From: Fibrobacter sp. UBA4297
GTDB lineage: Bacteria; Fibrobacterota; Fibrobacteria; Fibrobacterales; Fibrobacteraceae
DNA length: 41,066 nt
Direction of reading: 5' to 3'
Assembly (NCBI RefSeq): GCF_002394865.1
Contig: NZ_DGUZ01000021.1
Span: forward strand, 133,654-174,719
Below the pieces are notes generated by a model. The model ran no database searches, had not been told where the DNA came from, and saw only the letters and a program-made list of their open reading frames with translations. Both the position numbers and the translations under genes were made by a program. Shown here one piece after another: positions 22,623 to 32,540 of this stretch. The stretch's first letter is position 1; the number at the start of each line of letters is the position of its first letter.

Positions 22623-23914
22623 TACAACACACCTTTCTTTTGGCACATATATCGAATCAAGAACAATTCACGATCTAAAGGAGATAGTTTTTCAACAAGC
22701 TCATTAAACAATAACCTTATTCGATTTTTATCAGAGCGTTCTTCTTTTAATAAATCATATATTTGTCGTATTTTTTCACTTGATTCTATAGATCGAGAGT
22801 CTTTTAAATCAAACGCCTTGCTTTTAAGCCACGATTCTGATGTTCCCTGTTTTTCAAATTCTCTTTCTGTCAAAGATATTATTCCATCATTTTCATAATC
22901 AAAATCCAGCCATTTATCTTTACTTTCATCAAAAACATCTTCAAGCGAAGCCATCACCAACGGAGAATGCGTTGAAGCAATAATTTGAACTTTTCCCTTT
23001 GTACGAAGTCCCAGTATTTCACCAATAGAATCCAACAACGCCTTCATTATTTTTCTTTGCCAATTCGGGTGCAAATGAGCATCAACTTCATCCATCAAAA
23101 ATGTCATTTGCGATGTAGAACGAATACCACGAATATCACAAGCTTTTTTATGTTCACTATAAGCCCAAGTAAGGCAATATGCTAACGACAAAATTCTCCG
23201 AATAGCTGAAGACGCATGCAAAACAGGAACTACCCCATAAGGCATTCTTATAGTCGGAATATCACGAACGTCATCTATAGAAATTCGTGTTGGTTCGTCA
23301 AGCCTCATTGTAAAATCAAACGGAGAAAGCTCTTGCAAAAGAAGTTCCATGCAATCATATTCAAAGCCTTTTTTATCTTGCCATTTAAGCAAATCAACAA
23401 TCAAACCATTACAAACATTATTTCCATCTTGTTTCAAGCCATTCCAAATGTCATTAGGAGTAAAAACAAACGCAGACTGATATTTCGCATATTTACCGGA
23501 ACGTTCTAAACTTGCCGACCAATAACTTCTAGCAGGATCCCATACACAAAGGCTACCATCAGCCAAGGCATAAACAACGAGCCCTGTTTTTAAAGGATTA
23601 AAATTTTGATTAACCCACAACTGCTCATTCCTATCAAACTTGGACTGATGCTTTTTACTACCCGAACCATAGCCCGTTAGAGTAGAATCAATAATCGCAT
23701 CTTTTTTAGGATTTAACGGACGCCCCATTAATCCAGATACCATTCTAGGATTAACCTCTGCTGGCCAAAAGCTAGTCATGGCATACCAAATCATATCTAG
23801 TAAGAACGTCTTTCCCAAGCCATTATCACCCGTCATAATATTCAGACGCTCTCCAAACTTAACAGATAACTCCGGAATAGGACCTACATTTTTTGCAGCT
23901 ATGGATTTAAGCAT
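22622..23914 (-). CDS. ptuA: AAA/SMC-like ATPase, Septu PtuA-like
   Basis: A 430-residue ABC/SMC-type ATPase. Walker A is GDNGLGKT (29-36), after the typical start IAAKNVGPIPELSVKFGERLNIMTG. Walker B is TFLMDEVDAHLHPNW (about 270-284) and the H-loop is IIASTHSPLVMASL (about 305-318). The organisation is that of OLD/PtuA-like ATPases without a Toprim domain; the C terminus is helical and charged. It overlaps the HNH gene as TAATG, so the two are translationally coupled, as in Septu. AT-rich like the rest of the operon. A different AAA-HNH system is the alternative. Confidence 0.78.
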   Translation of the reverse strand: MLKSIAAKNVGPIPELSVKFGERLNIMTGDNGLGKTFLLDMIWYAMTSFWPAEVNPRMVSGLMGRPLNPKKDAIIDSTLTGYGSGSKKHQSKFDRNEQLWVNQNFNPLKTGLVVYALADGSLCVWDPARSYWSASLERSGKYAKYQSAFVFTPNDIWNGLKQDGNNVCNGLIVDLLKWQDKKGFEYDCMELLLQELSPFDFTMRLDEPTRISIDDVRDIPTIRMPYGVVPVLHASSAIRRILSLAYCLTWAYSEHKKACDIRGIRSTSQMTFLMDEVDAHLHPNWQRKIMKALLDSIGEILGLRTKGKVQIIASTHSPLVMASLEDVFDESKDKWLDFDYENDGIISLTEREFEKQGTSESWLKSKAFDLKDSRSIESSEKIRQIYDLLKEERSDKNRIRLLFNELVEKLSPLDRELFLIRYMCQKKGVL

Positions 23915-23964
23915 TTAAAGCTCCAATGTTCTATACTATGAATAATAACAATAAATAAAAACTC

Positions 23965-25563
23965 TTAAATTAAAGGCAAATCAAGTTCTCGCAAATATTC
24001 GTTACATTTTTTTCTTGCCGAAGCAATTTTTTCATCTGTTTTTTTCATTTGAGAGGCAACATCATCCAAGTCAACAAGAATTTCTTCCTTAGACAAACTT
24101 ACATAACGAGATATGTTCAAGTTATAGTCGTTTTCTTCAATTTCTCGCATCGACACCTCGCGAGAATAACGAAGTTCTTCTTTTCGATACTGATACGTTT
24201 CTACAATTTTTTGAACATCTTCATCACGAAGCTCATTCTGACGGCGACCGGCTTTATAATGTTCTTCGGAGCTGGCGTTTATAAAAAGAATATTTTCATT
24301 TTTGCGACACTTTTTAAGGACAATAATGCAAACAGGAATACCTGTAGAATAAAACAGATTGGCAGGTAAACCAATAATCGCATCAATATAGTCGCCCTTC
24401 AAAAGTTTCTTTCTAATTTCTTCTTCCTTTCCTGTTCGGAAAAGAACCCCATGAGGAAGGATTATCGCCATCGTTCCATCTTCTTTCAAGAAATGAAAAC
24501 CATGAAGCAAAAAAGCAAAATCAGCAGCAGACTTTGGCGCAACACCATAACGGCTAAAACGAAAATCTTTGGCCGTTTCTTCGTTAGGCTCCCAACGTAA
24601 ACTAAACGGAGGATTCGCAACAATCGCATCAAATTCAATTTTTTTTGCAGGGTTCGGTTCGTTCAACAAGCCCCAATCATTCGTCAGTGTATCCCCATGA
24701 AAAATTTCAAATTCAGAATCCTTAAGGCCATGCAAAAGCATGTTCATGCGAGCCAAGTTATAGGTTGTCACGTTTTTTTCTTGACCATAAACCTTACCAA
24801 TACTACCCTTGGGCATTTCGTGGCATACATTCAACAACAATGAACCTGAGCCACAAGTAAAATCAAGGACCTTGTCCAAATATTTTCTTTTACCTGTTTT
24901 GGGATTATGACAGTCTAGTGTGACAATTTTAGATAAAATAGATGAGATTTCCTGCGGAGTATAAAATTCACCAGCCTTTTGACCCGAACCCGCAGCAAAC
25001 TTGCCTATCAAAAACTCATAAGCATCACCAAGAGAATCACTTTCGTTAGAAAAACCAGACAAATTTTCTTCAATGGTACTTATAATTTTTGCCAAGAGTT
25101 TATTTCTATCAGCGTAATTTTTGCCAAGCTTGTCTGAATTAAGATTTATATCAGAAAAAAGCCCTTTGAACGAACTATCAAACGATTCATTCTCTATATA
25201 CTTAAAACCATTTTCTAGAGTTGTCAGCAAATCACCATCTTGCGTTTTGGCTAGTGATGCGATATGTCCCCATAAAAAATCGGGTTTGATCACATAGTGA
25301 ATTTTGCGACGCATCTGATTTTCAAACATTGGCAAATCATCTGCATTTCGCTTACACCATTGACGTAATGCCACAGAAGAATCGCCATCAGGGAAATCCT
25401 TCCCCAATTCCTTTTGGGCTGCAGCAATATAATTATCTGACAGATACTTTAGGAATAAGAATGACAGCATATAATCGCGGAAATCATCAGCCATCATCGA
25501 ACCGCGAAGGCTATCGGCAATTTTCCAAAGAAGCGAACCTAATTCATTTTGTTTAGTCGTCAT
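23965..25563 (-). CDS. hsdM: Type I restriction-modification system methyltransferase subunit HsdM
   Basis: A 532-residue N6-adenine methyltransferase subunit. Motif I is DFTCGSGSLLLNV (about 235-247) and the catalytic motif IV is VANPPFSL (about 313-320). The N-terminal helical domain (LLWKIADSLRGSMMADDFRDYMLSFLFLKYLSD) is typical of HsdM_N. Combined with HsdS it methylates the recognition sequence; with HsdR added, the complex cleaves unmodified DNA. Unusually it is the last type I gene, separated from hsdS by prrC. It begins 22 bases after prrC. Confidence 0.95.
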   Translation of the reverse strand: MTTKQNELGSLLWKIADSLRGSMMADDFRDYMLSFLFLKYLSDNYIAAAQKELGKDFPDGDSSVALRQWCKRNADDLPMFENQMRRKIHYVIKPDFLWGHIASLAKTQDGDLLTTLENGFKYIENESFDSSFKGLFSDINLNSDKLGKNYADRNKLLAKIISTIEENLSGFSNESDSLGDAYEFLIGKFAAGSGQKAGEFYTPQEISSILSKIVTLDCHNPKTGKRKYLDKVLDFTCGSGSLLLNVCHEMPKGSIGKVYGQEKNVTTYNLARMNMLLHGLKDSEFEIFHGDTLTNDWGLLNEPNPAKKIEFDAIVANPPFSLRWEPNEETAKDFRFSRYGVAPKSAADFAFLLHGFHFLKEDGTMAIILPHGVLFRTGKEEEIRKKLLKGDYIDAIIGLPANLFYSTGIPVCIIVLKKCRKNENILFINASSEEHYKAGRRQNELRDEDVQKIVETYQYRKEELRYSREVSMREIEENDYNLNISRYVSLSKEEILVDLDDVASQMKKTDEKIASARKKCNEYLRELDLPLI

Positions 25564-25585
25564 ATTTAAACCATCTATTTTTAAA

Positions 25586-26752
25586 CTATACTAAATCTTC
25601 AGGTAATTCAAAGTGATACTTTCTTTGAAAATCTTCAAATAATTGAACAAACAATTCCGCATTATCACGAACCATACCTTTGGGTTCATAAACCGAATAC
25701 CCTCCATGGCTCATAATATTAAGTAGTCGAGCATATAAATCTCTATCAGCAACACCATCTAAGCATTTCGAAAAATTATCTAATCCAAAAAATACAGATG
25801 TTTTTTCAAGAATGGCACGCATCATATTAAAATGATATGTTTTCAAAACATCTGATCTTGGAAGAGTTCTATTAGGCAACTCTTGTTCTCTAAATTTTTT
25901 TATACAATGCTGTAATTCACACAATTCACTAATATGATGGAAAAAAGGGTGATCAGTCGTAGTTCGCAATTTATACACATCATCTTTTGTTCTATATAAA
26001 AAATATGATTTATGAGCCTTTTGTTTCAACTCATTATAAATAACATTAAAAAAAAGACTATGATGAGATGAAATGATATACTTTTTCTTTTTTGTACCAT
26101 TTAGTCCCTCATCTCTTTTCACTAACTGAGCCAAATCAGAAGCAACGGCTATTGCATTATTTTCATCTAAAGATGATATGGGATCATCAACATATATGTA
26201 CTTTACCCAATTATAACTATTATGCCCTTCTATAACCAATTGGCAAACAGCCATAAAAACAGCAAATATAAAAATCATCTCTTCACCACGAGAAATTTTT
26301 ATAAATTCTTGCGTAACGAATTCCGGTTCCGTATTATGCGGATTTTCTGAATGATATTTCGTATTTTTCACAGTTCTACTAAATGAAATTTTCCATTCAC
26401 TGTAATCTATTCTAAAATCAAACTTAGCATATTTCTCTATTATCTCGTGAATTCGGCTTTCCAAAGCAAGCCCTTCTAGTCCACTAATAAAACGTGAATC
26501 AGCGTTTACTTTCAAAAAACGCCGTTGATTGTCTCTTAAATCATTATCCCAAGTAAATAGATCTTCGGTAAAAGCATTAAAATACAGAACACCGGGGTTA
26601 TCATGATTTTTTCTTTTTACATAATCTTTAAAAGTCATTGATAACCGTGTTTTTCCGATGCCATTATACGCAAAAAGAAACAAACAATCCGAACTTCTTA
26701 AGTCATCAACAAATCTTGTAGTCAAAGTATCCAATGATTTAAACGTATCCAT
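25586..26752 (-). CDS. prrC: PrrC-type anticodon nuclease (tRNA-Lys ribonuclease), defence effector
   Basis: A 388-residue protein close in size to E. coli PrrC (396). The N-terminal NTPase has Walker A AYNGIGKT (28-35), signature ISRGE (153-157), Walker B IYVDDPISSLDEN (186-198) and H-loop IISSHHS (226-232). The C-terminal nuclease triad is intact: Arg312, Glu316, then His349, matching the PrrC Arg320/Glu324/His356 spacing. PrrC is held silent by its type I enzyme; when a phage inhibits that enzyme, PrrC cleaves the tRNA-Lys anticodon loop and stops translation. It sits between hsdS and hsdM with gaps of 13 and 22 bases. Confidence 0.9.
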   Translation of the reverse strand: MDTFKSLDTLTTRFVDDLRSSDCLFLFAYNGIGKTRLSMTFKDYVKRKNHDNPGVLYFNAFTEDLFTWDNDLRDNQRRFLKVNADSRFISGLEGLALESRIHEIIEKYAKFDFRIDYSEWKISFSRTVKNTKYHSENPHNTEPEFVTQEFIKISRGEEMIFIFAVFMAVCQLVIEGHNSYNWVKYIYVDDPISSLDENNAIAVASDLAQLVKRDEGLNGTKKKKYIISSHHSLFFNVIYNELKQKAHKSYFLYRTKDDVYKLRTTTDHPFFHHISELCELQHCIKKFREQELPNRTLPRSDVLKTYHFNMMRAILEKTSVFFGLDNFSKCLDGVADRDLYARLLNIMSHGGYSVYEPKGMVRDNAELFVQLFEDFQRKYHFELPEDLV

Positions 26753-26765
26753 ATTTTAACCTTTT

Positions 26766-27956
26766 TTATGCAAACAAACGCTGCACAAGTCCTTTCTTGT
26801 ATTGAATTAGCTGGTCTTTCTTTTCCATATATAACGAAATCAGTTCATCAACTGACAAAATCGCTTGGGCAATCTTTTTTTGTTCTGGTAACGATGGAAT
26901 TTGAACTTTCAGTTTCGATAATTTTTCGGCATGCAAATGTACAATAGCAAAGCCATGTGCAATTTTTGCAATATCATTTTTCTTAATATGACTCAAATAA
27001 TACGCCAAGAACAAGCCGTCACAATTAGACCTAACAACATTGATGTCTCCACCTATAGCAATTCCATCTAGTGGTAAGTAAGAAGCTGTAGAAATATCTT
27101 CTGCAGTTTCACCTGTTGCAGGAATAATCACATCATTTTTTTGGCTAAAGAAAAGATTTTCAGGAGAAAGAACTGTATGAGACTTTACATCTTTCACCAT
27201 TTCATGATAACGAGTGTACAGTTCACCATACCTTATGCAAGGAATATTTCCATCATCCGAGATTTCGGATTTTGAAATTCCCTTTCCCTTAAAAAAGCTT
27301 GCAAAATCACCTAAACAGCCATTTTGCCATTCCCGGTCATTTTTAAAATCAGAAAATCTGTAATCAGGAATGTTTTTTCCATTTCGAGGAAAAAGCTTTT
27401 GGAGCATTCCTATTTTCTGTTCTCGGAGTTCTTCTAATTTTTCTTGAGTAGCGTAAACCTTAGCATCAACAGAAGAAAGTAAATTTGCAATTTTCTTTTG
27501 TTCAAGCAAACTTTTTGGAAACGTAATTTTTTTTTCTTTTAATTCAGAAAAATGTCGCTTATACTCCTTTGATTCGATTGAATTATACAATAAATACTGA
27601 TATAAATATAGTGAATCCAAAAAATTCTCGTTTTTTGATTTAAATATTTTTATTCCATCAGCTCCCTGAATAAACGGAAACGCAACTTTTTTCAAAATAC
27701 AAGTATGGTCACCAAAAACAATGAGACTCTCACCAACCTCATTTATTAAAGCAGAAGCATCATCAGAATAACCGGATACAAACTTTTGAGACTGATCAAC
27801 AATAGGAAACTTACCCTTACTTTGATAATCACCTGTTTGAATTTTTTTCGGAGGATTTACCATACTGATAACCTCTTCTAAAGAAGAACAAAACCACTCC
27901 CCGTCTTTCACAAACTCCGGGAAACGAATTTTCGGAAGTAAACATTTCTTCATCAT
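26766..27956 (-). CDS. hsdS: Type I restriction system specificity subunit HsdS
   Basis: A 396-residue DNA-recognition subunit with two target-recognition domains. Each is followed by a helical repeat with the same motif: LLEQKKIANLLSSVDAKV (about 150-167) and LPEQKKIAQAILSVDELI (about 357-374). The opening PKIRFPEF is family-typical. Each domain reads one half of a bipartite site, which cannot be predicted here. It starts nine bases after hsdR. The second half begins near NGKNIPDYRFSDF (about 190). Specificity subunits swap domains readily, so strain variation is expected. Confidence 0.93.
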   Translation of the reverse strand: MMKKCLLPKIRFPEFVKDGEWFCSSLEEVISMVNPPKKIQTGDYQSKGKFPIVDQSQKFVSGYSDDASALINEVGESLIVFGDHTCILKKVAFPFIQGADGIKIFKSKNENFLDSLYLYQYLLYNSIESKEYKRHFSELKEKKITFPKSLLEQKKIANLLSSVDAKVYATQEKLEELREQKIGMLQKLFPRNGKNIPDYRFSDFKNDREWQNGCLGDFASFFKGKGISKSEISDDGNIPCIRYGELYTRYHEMVKDVKSHTVLSPENLFFSQKNDVIIPATGETAEDISTASYLPLDGIAIGGDINVVRSNCDGLFLAYYLSHIKKNDIAKIAHGFAIVHLHAEKLSKLKVQIPSLPEQKKIAQAILSVDELISLYMEKKDQLIQYKKGLVQRLFA

Positions 27957-27965
27957 ATAGCCTAA

Positions 27966-30935
27966 TCAATTCCTCTTTTCATATGCAGAAAGACCTGATA
28001 TATCTTGCCCCGGAACCATTTTTCTTAACAATGGAGCCAAATCTATAGCTAGTTCCGTTTCCATATTCACTCTAGCTTTCCAGCCTAAATCAAGAGATTC
28101 CAGTAATTCACTTAGTTTATCTCCATCAAAAATTTTTCTGTTTACAACATCATCAACAAATTTTTGAACATCATCTAAATTTAGGCTATATTTTTCCGAG
28201 ATTCGCTTCAATTCACTCGCCTTCTTTTCGTTTCTAAAATGTTCGTATCCATCCCTAACTTCCTGTTCGGTCATTCCGTTCACACCATCAAGACTATCAA
28301 TGTAGGCAATAATATCATCCCTATCATCCATTAAATTTGCACTAGACCGAATCAAACTTACAAGCTGTTCTTTCGTAAGTTTGATTTTTGCTGATTTCTT
28401 TACATATTGCCCAATTAAGGTCATTATATAATCATAATCAATCAAAGCCGATGCAAATAAAACAAATTCAAAATCCAGATCAGTAATTTCTGGTGGAACA
28501 AGCTCCGGTTTCTGCTCCCGCTCAGCCTTCAACTGCCTAGCAATTTCTAAATAAGCCCCACGAAACGCTTGCAATTCATTTTCAGACAACAATGATTCTA
28601 CAATTTCTTTCTGAGCATCATCTATATTTGAATATTGATCAAGTTGTATTTTATAACGCTGAACATCCTTGAATCGATTTACAAAATCCGACTTTTGTGC
28701 ACCACCACGTAAATTTTGAATTTCAGAAGCCTTAAATGGCAACTCCCTTTCATTCATAAAATCACGCAAAAATTCAACAGATTTCTTATACTTTTGGACA
28801 ATATTTTCAAAGGGTTCTACTAGCCAAATTTTTCTAGCATCACTTTGTTTTTCTCCAGAAAAAAGCGCAATGGCAGCATCAACTGATTCCGTTTGTCCTC
28901 TAAAGTCAAGAATATTTCCATAAGGCTTTGTAGCATTCAAAATACGATTTGTTCTTGAAAAAGCCTGAACAAGTCCATGATACTTTAAATTTTTATCAAC
29001 GTACAAAGTATTCAAATACTTCGAGTCAAAGCCAGTCAAAAGCATATCGACAACAATAACAATATCAATTTTATTTTTATGCGGATAGTCCTTGTTGCTG
29101 TATTTTTGATTTTTTATTCTTTGCTGAACATCTTGATAATACGCATCAAACTCTTCAATTTTGTGGTTTGTATCATACTGTTTATTGTACTCCTTGATTA
29201 TTTTTTTCAAGGCAGATTTCTTTATTTCTGGATTTTCTTCGTTATCAATTCTTTCTTGGGGCAAATCTTCCTGTATTTGCTTTATATCCTTACTACCATT
29301 AGCAGGAGGTGAAAAAACACATGCTACATTCAACGGAATATAAGAGCCATCAATTTTTTCGCGTTCTTTCTGCAAACTTTCAAATAGAGCATAATACTGC
29401 AAAGCATCATCAATTGAATTTGTGGCAAATATAGCATTGAACATGCGACTATTTGTCACCTGCTGGTGCTTATCCAAAATCGCTTCTACAACGGCCTGTT
29501 TTCTTGAAGTTTCATTACGTTTCTGAACATTTTCAAGTTTATAATAATCTACATGGAAGCGAAGTACATTTTTATCATCAATTGCATTTGTTATCGTGTA
29601 AGAATGCAATTGTTTTTCAAAAATATCTTCTGTAGTTGTATAGCGGGCTTCTTCACCTGAAACCTGAGTATATACAGCATTAGCTTCAAATATAGGTGTT
29701 CCCGTAAATCCGAAAAGTTGTGAATTTACAAAAAATTCCTTTATGGCTTTATGATTTTCACCAAATTGGGAACGATGGCATTCATCAAAAATAAAGATAA
29801 TTCTCTTATTTTTTATTGGATACAGCTGTTTTTGGTAATTACGTTTGTTTTTGGGATCTAAAGCAATGCCTAATTTTTGAATCGTCGTAACAATTATCTT
29901 ATTTGAATAATCTTCTGACAACAACCGACGCACTAGAGCATCTGTATTTGTATTTTCTTCGACACATCCATCTTGAAACTTATTGAACTCTTCACGAGTC
30001 TGCTTATCCAAATCCTTACGATCTACAACAAAAAGACATTTATCGACGTCAGGATTGTCCTTTAACAAAGTTGCCGCTTTGAACGACGTAAGAGTTTTAC
30101 CACTTCCTGTAGTATGCCAAATAAAACCATTTCCACGGTTTTCATCAATACACTTAACAATAGCTTCTACCGCATATATCTGATAGGGGCGCATTATCAG
30201 AATTTTACGCTCACTGGCAACTAAAACCATATAACGGTTTATCATTTCACCAAGCTTGCATTTGGGCAAAAAAGCTTCTGCAAACTCATTCAAGTCTGTT
30301 ATCTTTTTTTGGGACCTACTAGTCCACTGATAAACAGGAAGATACGATTCATCAGCATTAAAATTAAAAAACTCGGGATTGTTATTCGCAAAATAGTATG
30401 TACTATTCTGATTACTAACAATAAACATTTGCATGAAGCAAAGAAGCGAATTTTCATAGCCGTTTCCGGCATCATTTTTATAGTCAACAATTTGCTGCAT
30501 AGCCCTATGCGGAACAATATCGTTCTTTTTCAGTTCCACTTGAACTAAAGGCAAACCATTTACAAGAATAATCACATCATAACGTTGGCAACTATTCCTT
30601 GTGTTTATTCGTAACTGATTTACAACTTCATATTCATTTTTACACCAATCCTTTATATTGACTAGCATATACTGTAGAGGCGTTCCATCTTCGCGCATAA
30701 AAGTATTACGTTCACGCAATCTTTTAGCAGAAGCATACACATCAGAAGTTGTAATCTCTTGCAAAAGGCGATTGAACTCAGAACCAGTCAAATGAACTTT
30801 ATTTAGACTTTCAAACTTGTCACGAAAATTGTCTTCCATCGATTTTCTATCATGAATATCATCACGATAGACATACTTCATATCGACAAGTTTTTTTATA
30901 AAACCTTCTTCTATCTGTTTTTCTGAAATAGCCAT
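27966..30935 (-). CDS. hsdR: Type I restriction system endonuclease/motor subunit HsdR
   Basis: A 989-residue motor nuclease. The N-terminal PD-(D/E)XK nuclease shows RYDVIILVNGLPLVQVELKK. The superfamily 2 motor has Walker A-like HTTGSGKTLTS (about 271-281), FDECHRSQFG (DEAD motif) and LFGFTGTP (motif III). RVNMETELAIDLAPLLRK near the C terminus binds the core methyltransferase in this subtype. The complex translocates DNA and cuts far from the site. It is the first gene of the operon, unlike E. coli prr (hsdM-hsdS-prrC-hsdR). Strongly AT-rich against its flanks, fitting horizontal transfer. Confidence 0.95.
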   Translation of the reverse strand: MAISEKQIEEGFIKKLVDMKYVYRDDIHDRKSMEDNFRDKFESLNKVHLTGSEFNRLLQEITTSDVYASAKRLRERNTFMREDGTPLQYMLVNIKDWCKNEYEVVNQLRINTRNSCQRYDVIILVNGLPLVQVELKKNDIVPHRAMQQIVDYKNDAGNGYENSLLCFMQMFIVSNQNSTYYFANNNPEFFNFNADESYLPVYQWTSRSQKKITDLNEFAEAFLPKCKLGEMINRYMVLVASERKILIMRPYQIYAVEAIVKCIDENRGNGFIWHTTGSGKTLTSFKAATLLKDNPDVDKCLFVVDRKDLDKQTREEFNKFQDGCVEENTNTDALVRRLLSEDYSNKIIVTTIQKLGIALDPKNKRNYQKQLYPIKNKRIIFIFDECHRSQFGENHKAIKEFFVNSQLFGFTGTPIFEANAVYTQVSGEEARYTTTEDIFEKQLHSYTITNAIDDKNVLRFHVDYYKLENVQKRNETSRKQAVVEAILDKHQQVTNSRMFNAIFATNSIDDALQYYALFESLQKEREKIDGSYIPLNVACVFSPPANGSKDIKQIQEDLPQERIDNEENPEIKKSALKKIIKEYNKQYDTNHKIEEFDAYYQDVQQRIKNQKYSNKDYPHKNKIDIVIVVDMLLTGFDSKYLNTLYVDKNLKYHGLVQAFSRTNRILNATKPYGNILDFRGQTESVDAAIALFSGEKQSDARKIWLVEPFENIVQKYKKSVEFLRDFMNERELPFKASEIQNLRGGAQKSDFVNRFKDVQRYKIQLDQYSNIDDAQKEIVESLLSENELQAFRGAYLEIARQLKAEREQKPELVPPEITDLDFEFVLFASALIDYDYIMTLIGQYVKKSAKIKLTKEQLVSLIRSSANLMDDRDDIIAYIDSLDGVNGMTEQEVRDGYEHFRNEKKASELKRISEKYSLNLDDVQKFVDDVVNRKIFDGDKLSELLESLDLGWKARVNMETELAIDLAPLLRKMVPGQDISGLSAYEKRN

Positions 30936-31039
30936 TCTTCACCAATTTACAATGTAATTCAATTAAAAAATAATAAAAGGACTAAAGAAAACAAATAGGC
31001 AATATTTCAAAAACTCGCAAACGACACTAAAAATAAAAA
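30936..31039 (-). promoter_or_regulatory. Promoter region of the defence operon
   Basis: A 104-base AT-rich gap upstream of hsdR, downstream of the symporter gene. On the minus strand TTTG, about 20 bases, then TATTTGTT could be an FCB-type promoter, but the match is weak. No clear operator or symporter terminator is seen. Confidence 0.3.
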
Positions 31040-32539
31040 TCAATCCTTTTTATTTTTTATAAAAGCAACAACAAAATTCACGATAATCGCCACAACAATC
31101 GTTGTAGTCATGCTGATGAATGGCATCCATGGCCAGCTGAAGACTTTATCAAAAACGGCAGGCACGCCAAAGGCGGGGATTCCCTGGATAAGCACAAGGC
31201 TTACCATGCCGCAAATAACGGCGACAATCACGACCCAGGCACGTAACGCTTTTTCTGCGGTTCCAAAAATCTTGTCTGCAAAGAACGCGAGGAGGAACAT
31301 GCCAAGAAGCGGGCCCGTGAAAAGCCCCGTAAAGAATAGGGCGTTCTTGAGGAGGCTCCCCTGCTGAGTGGCAGCAAAGAGTGCAAAGAACACGCCGAGC
31401 ACGCCCCAGACGACCGTCCAGATTTTAGCACGCTTGAGCCCGCCCATTCCCGTCGCTTCTCCCCAACCGAGGAAGTCGCGCTCGGACGTATTGCTGAGAG
31501 AATTGATGGCGCCCGAAAGACTGCTCATGGCCGCCGCACAAATGGCAGCGACAATCAAACCTGTCACGCCAACCGGGAGACCGTTCACGATAAAGTACGG
31601 GAATACGTCATTCTGCCCGATGCCCGCCGGAACTGTAGCCACTTTCGAAACGTTGTAATAAACATAAAGAGCGGCGCCCACCCAATAAAAGAGAATCGAG
31701 ACCGCGCAGCCAAGCACCATCGAAAGCACACTCGAACGGTTCGCCGCCTTCACGTCCTTGCAGCTGAGGTAGCGCTGTACAAACTGCTGATCGCAACCGC
31801 GAATGGCGATTTCAAGAATCGCATAAGCAAAGCCTGCCGAGATGAGCGTGCGCGCATCAGAAATATCCATCGAAGGATTCCACCAGCGCGTCTTGCCCGC
31901 TTCGCTTGCAAGTGTCGCCATTTCGCCAAAGCCACCCACTTGATTTGCGATAATCAAGAGCACAAGCACGCCACCGCCAAAGAACACGCAGAACTGCATC
32001 ACATCGGTCCAGATGACCGCCTTGATGCCACCAAACCACGTGTAGAAAATCGCAATCGCGGCCGAAACGATTATCGCCAGTTTCAAGTCGATGTGCAAAA
32101 TCTGCGCAAGCACAAGCGAAGGCGCATAAAGCAAAATGCCCGTGCGGAGGAGCAAATGCAAGCAGTAAAAAATCGCAGCCAAGCGGCGCACCGACTTGCT
32201 TCCGAAACGCACTTCGAAAAGTTCATAAGCGCTCGAAATGCCCGATGTGCGGAAGCGCGGGATAAAAACAAAGCCCACCACGAAAATGCTCAACAATGCG
32301 CCAATCTGGAACATCAAAAACGTCATGTCGTCGCCATAGACGTCGGCAGGCGCGCCAAGGAAAGTCGTCGCACTCACGGATGTCGCAATAAGGCTAATGC
32401 CCACGGCCACCCACGGCATCGAGCCGCCACCGAACATGTATTCCTTGAGGTTCTTGTTTCCACGGGACACCCACAGCCCAATCGCAAGCGAGAGGAGCAA
32501 GTAAGCGAAGAGAACTATCCAATCAATAGCGGTGAACAT
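31040..32539 (-). CDS. Sodium:solute symporter (SSS family)
   Basis: A 499-residue inner-membrane transporter with about 13 membrane segments. The family core is clear: GGGSMPWVAVGISLIATSVSATTFLGAP (about 38-65) around TM2 with the Na+-site Ser/Thr residues, and ICAAAMSSLSGAINSLSN (about 335-352) in TM8. It imports a sugar, amino acid or similar solute with Na+; the substrate cannot be told. Normal GC, unlike the defence operon downstream, so the boundary lies between 31.0 and 30.9 kb. The start ATG at 32539 follows a repeat tract without a clear SD. Confidence 0.9.
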   Translation of the reverse strand: MFTAIDWIVLFAYLLLSLAIGLWVSRGNKNLKEYMFGGGSMPWVAVGISLIATSVSATTFLGAPADVYGDDMTFLMFQIGALLSIFVVGFVFIPRFRTSGISSAYELFEVRFGSKSVRRLAAIFYCLHLLLRTGILLYAPSLVLAQILHIDLKLAIIVSAAIAIFYTWFGGIKAVIWTDVMQFCVFFGGGVLVLLIIANQVGGFGEMATLASEAGKTRWWNPSMDISDARTLISAGFAYAILEIAIRGCDQQFVQRYLSCKDVKAANRSSVLSMVLGCAVSILFYWVGAALYVYYNVSKVATVPAGIGQNDVFPYFIVNGLPVGVTGLIVAAICAAAMSSLSGAINSLSNTSERDFLGWGEATGMGGLKRAKIWTVVWGVLGVFFALFAATQQGSLLKNALFFTGLFTGPLLGMFLLAFFADKIFGTAEKALRAWVVIVAVICGMVSLVLIQGIPAFGVPAVFDKVFSWPWMPFISMTTTIVVAIIVNFVVAFIKNKKD

Positions 32540-32540
32540 A

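Noticed and set aside
22623..22646. Longer PtuB-like start at 22646
   Set aside because: The TAATG overlap at 22622 is a typical coupled start and the homologous part begins at MIPVAKAPEP.
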